From assembly GCA_964385705.1 (NCBI GenBank), contig CAYLQG010000058.1:1-9286 (forward strand): a DNA stretch of 9,286 bases, given 5' to 3'. The position numbers and the translations under genes are program-made. This DNA comes from DATKGN01 sp964385705 (GTDB lineage Bacteria; Patescibacteriota; Microgenomatia; UBA10105; UBA927). This document shows positions 5,955 through 9,286 of the stretch, piece by piece (position 1 is the first letter of the stretch; each line of letters starts with the position of its first letter). The notes beneath the pieces were generated by a model. That model was not told the DNA's origin, made no database searches, and saw nothing but the letters and a program-made list of their open reading frames with translations.

Positions 5955-7256
5955 CTATTCCTGAGGAGGTTTACGAAGCAATCGCATTGCTGCGTTCAGG
6001 CGGGCTTTTTCTTTTAAGTTCTGATCGCGCCATTTCTCATCTCGCTTTTGATCCAAAATATGGCGTAACGTTTGTTCGTTAAACCCCTCGGTATCAATCT
6101 CACTCACGAGATCGACAAACTCTTCTTTCATCGCCCAATCCCGTATCGCACGTCGCCCCTCCACCCACACGTCATGCTCCCAACGATTCTTCCAAAGCGA
6201 TTGCAGGTAATCGTATATAACCGCTTCTCGATCCATCTCAGGCACCAATGTGTCGATAAGTTTGTAGGCAATGTTCTTTATTAACGGATATTCTTCCTGT
6301 AATAACGGGAGAACCTGGACGACTATTTTCTGACCGTCCAGATGAGCCATATCTTTTAGCGTCACTAATACCCCTAAATCATTGGATATAACTTCCTCAA
6401 AGTCGGGATTCCACCCCACCTTTTTCCAGTCCCGTAACTCCTGGTTGCATGCACGGGCCGCATCCTGCTCCGTAAACGCCCGCCATGACACTTCCGTGGG
6501 ATCAATAACCAACGCAAATCTCTCTAAAAATCCACTCAGGGTGTATAGATTGTGCTGATAATTTTTTTCATGCAATTCGTGCAACTGGTTAACTGCGGAT
6601 TGTGCTGCCAGCTTCACCCCATCGGGCGGCACCTGCCACTCGCTCTCAACAAGCTCAAATACCCGTTTTATCACCTCAGTGGCATGCTCTATATGAGATC
6701 TGCCAACGCTTTTCCCGTACATGATAAAGTCATGGATAACATATTCGGCTAACACCCGTTGATCCTTCTCATCAGCTCCAAGATATTTTGCCAAAAAGAG
6801 TTCTTGAAGCGTTATCAGGTTATTCAAACGGGGAGGTCCGAAATCATTATTTTCATCAACGTGGTTTTTCAAACCGGCCCATTTATTGACATATGCATCC
6901 TTTACCTCGGGAAATAATCGAACGATATCATCAATCATATCGTAACGCTTAGGATCGTGAGAAGTAACGAACGCATCTACACCATGCGCGATGTAAAATG
7001 AATCGGATAAAAAACTTGTAAGATTGTAAACTTCGCTTGTGAGTAATCCCGAGACCAATTCATCTGTTTTATCTGTAGGGAGGTTGAAGTTATGTACCCC
7101 GTCTGCGAGTTTTGTATAGAGATCCAGTCTTTTATTATGCTCTAGTGTATTCTGCAAATGCACGGCTATGCCTTTTAAATGATCAAGAAGTATGTCCTGT
7201 GCTTCGGGAATCGAAAGACCTTTTGCTGTTTCTGCTTTTTCCTGTGGTACCGCCAT
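5955..7256 (-). CDS. Unknown 433-residue all-helical protein
   Basis: Long open frame with a consensus promoter at 7294-7322. Nearly the whole chain reads as amphipathic helices of 15-25 residues separated by short Pro/Asp/Gly turns, with conserved-looking Trp and Leu positions and no signal peptide or transmembrane segment. This pattern resembles helical-repeat scaffolds (HEAT/TPR-like), for example around VLVTLKDMAHL and KNIAYKLIDTLVPEM, but I cannot define a regular repeat unit. The C-terminus is strongly charged (KRDEKWRDQNLKEKARLNAA) and may form a long helix or coiled coil. No catalytic motif is recognised. The leader before the ATG has no clear ribosome-binding site. It is followed by the 161-residue gene in the same operon. 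A scaffold or protein-binding role is only a guess from the fold. Confidence 0.8.
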   Translation of the reverse strand: MAVPQEKAETAKGLSIPEAQDILLDHLKGIAVHLQNTLEHNKRLDLYTKLADGVHNFNLPTDKTDELVSGLLTSEVYNLTSFLSDSFYIAHGVDAFVTSHDPKRYDMIDDIVRLFPEVKDAYVNKWAGLKNHVDENNDFGPPRLNNLITLQELFLAKYLGADEKDQRVLAEYVIHDFIMYGKSVGRSHIEHATEVIKRVFELVESEWQVPPDGVKLAAQSAVNQLHELHEKNYQHNLYTLSGFLERFALVIDPTEVSWRAFTEQDAARACNQELRDWKKVGWNPDFEEVISNDLGVLVTLKDMAHLDGQKIVVQVLPLLQEEYPLIKNIAYKLIDTLVPEMDREAVIYDYLQSLWKNRWEHDVWVEGRRAIRDWAMKEEFVDLVSEIDTEGFNEQTLRHILDQKRDEKWRDQNLKEKARLNAAMRLLRKPPQE

Positions 7257-7293
7257 ACTGCAATATTATTGGGCAAAGATTGAATTTACAGGG

Positions 7294-7322
7294 ATTATAG
7301 GACCCACAAATAGGTCTGTCAA
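7294..7322 (-). promoter_or_regulatory. Perfect-consensus sigma-70 promoter of the 433-residue gene
   Basis: On the minus strand TTGACA (7322-7317), exactly 17 nt, TATAAT (7299-7294): both boxes and the spacing are the full consensus. The -10 ends 37 nt before the ATG at 7256. The implied leader of about 30 nt contains no purine-rich ribosome-binding site, so strong transcription may be paired with weak or SD-independent initiation. Confidence 0.8.
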
Positions 7323-7400
7323 ATGGAGCCGAATACATTACTCATAATTATTTCTGCCCCAGATGCCCACAGAAGCAGTTTTATAGCCCATATCTTTATA

Positions 7401-7432
7401 TATCAAACAGCCATAGAAATATATCTTTGATA
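7401..7432 (-). terminator. Weak inverted repeat downstream of the toxin gene
   Basis: TATCAAA (7401-7407) and TTTGATA (7426-7432) could form a seven-pair AT-rich stem with an 18-nt loop, about 11 nt after the toxin stop. There is no clean T-run after it. It is the only candidate I see for a terminator between the toxin gene and the promoter of the 433-residue gene. The rest of 7323-7442 shows nothing else. Confidence 0.2.
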
Positions 7433-7442
7433 ATCAGAGAGA

Positions 7443-7706
7443 CTAATACACCTGATTGTGAGAACCGATGTCGTCAAAATAGGCCACTTCATCATAAATA
7501 TAGTACACAATCCTGATGTCTCCTGTAATTGAAAAGGCCCTCAAGCCAACCTTTTCACCAATGAGACCATGATCTCTCAATAGCGGATGTTTTGGATTTT
7601 CTGAAAACATGCGAGTGCGATTTTCAAATTTTCTTCGAAAATCAGCATCGGTCCCAAATCGCTTTTTATAGATTTTGATAAATCCACGAGTAAATTCAAC
7701 TTTCAT
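7443..7706 (-). CDS. YafQ/RelE-type mRNA interferase toxin
   Basis: The 87-residue product has the size and layout of the RelE/ParE superfamily, closest in pattern to YafQ: a helical N-terminal half (FRRKFENRTRMFSENPKH), then DHGLIG (45-50), LRAFSI (55-60), GDIRIVYYI (62-70) and a final strand IGSHNQVY (80-87). Such toxins cut mRNA on the ribosome. Compared with E. coli YafQ, His46, Asp63, His83 and the aromatic C-terminal Tyr87 appear to line up with catalytic positions, while the position of the second catalytic His (after RAF) is Ser59; Arg65 might compensate as in other RelE proteins. The alignment is by eye. The ATG overlaps the antitoxin stop by 4 nt, so the two are coupled. Confidence 0.88.
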   Translation of the reverse strand: MKVEFTRGFIKIYKKRFGTDADFRRKFENRTRMFSENPKHPLLRDHGLIGEKVGLRAFSITGDIRIVYYIYDEVAYFDDIGSHNQVY

Positions 7707-7993
7707 GAATTAAGATAGGTAAACAACTCATCTAACGATCGAGTTTTGGTGACATGCTTACCCTGTTTCACCTCTTTAATCATTTTTGCATAGCGCTTCT
7801 CCGCTTTGGGCGACAGACGCTCTTCCGGTTCTTCAAACGAAACAGCCAACTCGCGTTTGGCGAATTTTGCTAAAAACATGCGGATGGCGTCCTGCAAGGA
7901 AGAAAAGCCGTTATCTTTCGCGACTAATTCGGCCTTCCGTTTCAAATCTCGCGACATCGGGACCTGGACAATGACTCTTTGTGTATTGGTCAT
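7703..7993 (-). CDS. Ribbon-helix-helix antitoxin (RelB/DinJ-like)
   Basis: The 96-residue product partners the toxin that follows. Residues 6-12 (RVIVQVP) form the DNA-binding ribbon strand and about 14-49 the two helices (SRDLKRKAELVAKD, then SSLQDAIRMFLAKFAKREL), typical of the RelB/DinJ family. The C-terminal half (about 60-96) is charged and ends SLDELFTYLNS, which suits the toxin-neutralising tail. The start at 7993 is chosen over an in-frame TTG at 8029 because that TTG is the -35 box itself and the -10 lies between them; the ATG is 8 nt after the -10, giving an essentially leaderless mRNA. Members of this family repress their own operon, alone or with toxin. The module sits downstream of the methyltransferase gene with its own promoter and may have inserted there. 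Confidence 0.88.
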   Translation of the reverse strand: MTNTQRVIVQVPMSRDLKRKAELVAKDNGFSSLQDAIRMFLAKFAKRELAVSFEEPEERLSPKAEKRYAKMIKEVKQGKHVTKTRSLDELFTYLNS

Positions 7994-8001
7994 ATACTGG
8001 T

Positions 8002-8029
8002 ATTGTACTGTTTTTGTATATGTTGTCAA
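8002..8029 (-). promoter_or_regulatory. Toxin-antitoxin promoter with palindromic -35
   Basis: On the minus strand TTGACA (8029-8024), 16 nt, TACAAT (8007-8002). The -35 is embedded in the palindrome GTTG-A-CAAC (8022-8030), and ATAC-TG-GTAT (7993-8002 region) lies between the -10 and the start codon. Either could be an operator half-site for the ribbon-helix-helix antitoxin. Confidence 0.65.
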
Positions 8030-8061
8030 CTATTCAGGTTCGGTTGATAGGTTAAGAAAAA

Positions 8062-8670
8062 TCACCGCCCCTTTTGCCACAACATGTTGTACATCCTCCA
8101 TGATTCGCCGTCTTTCCGTGTTGGAACGGGTGAAAAACCAGCTTTCTCTAAAGACTCCGGCAACAACATCGTGTCACCGAGCGCTGCAACAAAACCTCCC
8201 GGCGACACAACGTCTTGCAGCGCCGGATATGCACTCATCCGCCGGTGATACATGGCGTTACTATCGCCGATATTTTCAAAACACACTATATCAAATAGCT
8301 CTTGTTGTGATTGTAACTGCATCAATTCATCAAATACACTGAGCCGAACCTGTTCTACGAACGGAAAACGCGTTATGACGCTTTGGTGTATCGGAGTATT
8401 CGGATCAACGGCAACAAGACGGGAAAGATCCTGGAATTGTTCTGCGGCCAGAACGGTTTGCCTCCCCAACCCGCTTCCCAGCCCGAGATAACGTTTTATA
8501 GCAATATTTCGTTTCTGAACCTCAAGTCCAATTACCTCAAATACCTGCCGATACCAATGCGTGTCCGGGTAAACATCCCGGTCATCGATCCATGAAGTAT
8601 TGGGCATATCGGGCGGGATATGCCCTAACCCGAAATCGGAAATATCTTTATGTTCATGGCGCCCAAACAT
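8062..8670 (-). CDS. Class I SAM-dependent methyltransferase-like protein
   Basis: The 202-residue product has a Rossmann methyltransferase core: motif I GLGSGLG (63-69) after a short strand, an acidic residue ending the second strand (VAVDPN, Asp89), a motif-II-like strand FDIVCFENIGD near 127-137, and the post-helix segment VVSPGGFVAALGD near 153-165, which resembles the usual LKPGG loop. The 55-residue N-terminal region, rich in Asp, His and Trp, is not part of the standard core. The core is short at the C-terminus, with few strands after the VSPGG segment, so the substrate region may be minimal; the substrate cannot be predicted. The start at 8670 has only a weak GGAT well upstream. It follows the 8704 gene by 33 nt on the same strand and is probably co-transcribed with it. 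Confidence 0.75.
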   Translation of the reverse strand: MFGRHEHKDISDFGLGHIPPDMPNTSWIDDRDVYPDTHWYRQVFEVIGLEVQKRNIAIKRYLGLGSGLGRQTVLAAEQFQDLSRLVAVDPNTPIHQSVITRFPFVEQVRLSVFDELMQLQSQQELFDIVCFENIGDSNAMYHRRMSAYPALQDVVSPGGFVAALGDTMLLPESLEKAGFSPVPTRKDGESWRMYNMLWQKGR

Positions 8671-8703
8671 AATTGCTTATCATCCGTTCAAACACAAAAT
8701 ATA

Positions 8704-9286
8704 CTATTTATTCTGCAATTGTTCATCAATCTCAGCCTGAATCTTCGATTTCAATAATTCAAAAGGCTTCGCTTTCTTCATTTCGATCTTAAACCGATCG
8801 ATTGCTTCCATATCAGGGAACCAACGGTTAACGAGAGTCATTGCGGCTAATTTCTCCCCCTGAGATCCACTAGGAAAGACATCAAAAAGTATCTTGTCGA
8901 GGTGATACGCTATATTGGCTTTGTACCAATCAAACGGAGTAAGAATATCTCCCTTTTCCAAGGCACGAAGCATCGATCCCAAACCTCCCACAACTTTATC
9001 GGGCGGTCTGTTTTCATCGTACGATGAAAAAGTACTATATCCTGCATTCAGGAATGTATCAGAGAGCGATGCATGGCCGGCTCCCAGACGGACAAATAGA
9101 CCTGCAACGCCTGGCCTATGCACAACTTCCTGTAACTGAAGCGCTATTTTCTTCTGTCGATCGGCAAATGAGTTATTTTCTATTTGAACCATTTTTTCAA
9201 ACCATTCGGTCGATGAATCTAAGTCAGCATTCAGGTCAAATGCAGCAACGCAATACTGTTTATACTGCTCCGCCCAAAAATCCTCA
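8704..9286 (-). CDS. Unknown protein, 5' end beyond right edge
   Basis: The reverse frame is open from the right edge to a TAG at 8706-8704, giving 193 visible residues. A Met at 9192 could be read as the start, but it has no ribosome-binding site or promoter, and the codons upstream continue in protein-like sequence (AFDLNADLDSSTEWFEKM), so I treat it as internal. The chain is soluble and mixed, with a Gly-rich stretch LFVRLGAGHASLSDTF, a middle segment around GGLGSMLRALEKGD and a strongly charged helical C-terminus (FKIEMKKAKPFELLKSKIQA). The Gly-rich stretch is not a convincing nucleotide-binding loop. No family is recognised. It precedes the methyltransferase-like gene by 33 nt, so the two may work together. 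Confidence 0.75.
   Translation of the reverse strand, partial: EDFWAEQYKQYCVAAFDLNADLDSSTEWFEKMVQIENNSFADRQKKIALQLQEVVHRPGVAGLFVRLGAGHASLSDTFLNAGYSTFSSYDENRPPDKVVGGLGSMLRALEKGDILTPFDWYKANIAYHLDKILFDVFPSGSQGEKLAAMTLVNRWFPDMEAIDRFKIEMKKAKPFELLKSKIQAEIDEQLQNK

Noticed and set aside
7994..8029. TTG at 8029 as antitoxin start
   Set aside because: This TTG is the start of the TTGACA -35 box, and the extra residues do not look like ribbon-helix-helix sequence.
7806..8342. A 178-codon plus-strand frame across the antitoxin and methyltransferase genes
   Set aside because: It is antisense to two well-supported genes, low in structure, and spans their promoter region.
9190..9192. Met at 9192 as the start of the right-edge gene
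   Set aside because: No ribosome-binding site or promoter precedes it and the frame stays open and protein-like to the window edge.
8704..9286. Gly-rich stretch LFVRLGAGHASLSDTF as a methyltransferase motif I
   Set aside because: The following acidic strand and the later core motifs are absent, so the resemblance is weak.
1..9286. CRISPR arrays, tRNA or rRNA genes, transposases, integrases and phage structural genes
   Set aside because: Read through on both strands; no regular spacer-repeat pattern, no cloverleaf and no recognisable mobile-element protein was found.

Overview
The window looks like an accessory stretch of a bacterial genome recovered as a scaffold. It holds a run of exactly 100 N (2723-2822), the usual filler for a gap of unknown size. 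Genes are small and closely packed, base composition is moderate, and TGA is used as a real stop (for example in the ATGA overlaps at 4723-4726 and 7703-7706), so the standard bacterial code applies and a UGA-recoded lineage is unlikely. Almost every promoter is a near-consensus sigma-70 type (TTGACA/TATAAT). Most proteins match no family I recognise. That would fit an uncultured, poorly sampled lineage such as a candidate-phyla bacterium, but this is a guess from the lack of familiar genes; no marker gene is present.

Layout. 1-631 (-): 5' part of an unknown, probably helical protein that runs off the left edge. 719-1998 (-): a two-gene operon, a tandem winged-helix DNA-binding protein (1357-1998) followed by an unknown protein (719-1351). 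2112-2722 (+): an unknown protein cut by the gap, transcribed divergently from the regulator. 2823-3990 (-): a two-gene operon of unknown proteins, the second one His-rich and cut by the other side of the gap. 4142-5445 (+): a two-gene operon overlapping by ATGA, divergent from the 3990 gene. 5461-7256 (-): a two-gene operon, a 433-residue all-helical protein and a 161-residue protein. 7443-7993 (-): a YafQ/RelE-type toxin with its ribbon-helix-helix antitoxin. 8062-8670 (-): a SAM-dependent methyltransferase-like protein. 8704-9286 (-): an unknown protein whose 5' end lies beyond the right edge.

How it may work together. Three points stand out. (1) The proteins at 2112-2722 and 4723-5445 share five short sequence blocks in the same order with similar spacing, and the first block recurs more weakly in the 2823-3364 and 3370-3990 products. 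This points to a divergent local family of predicted beta-rich proteins in neighbouring operons. (2) The tandem winged-helix protein lacks a receiver domain and is divergent from one member of that family, so it is the natural candidate for a local regulator. (3) Promoters fall into two classes: four with the -10 box only 8-11 nt before the start codon (leaderless mRNA expected) and three with 36-37 nt between them. No transposase, integrase, phage gene, tRNA, rRNA or CRISPR array was seen. No intergenic stretch exceeds 300 bases; the longest is 7257-7442.
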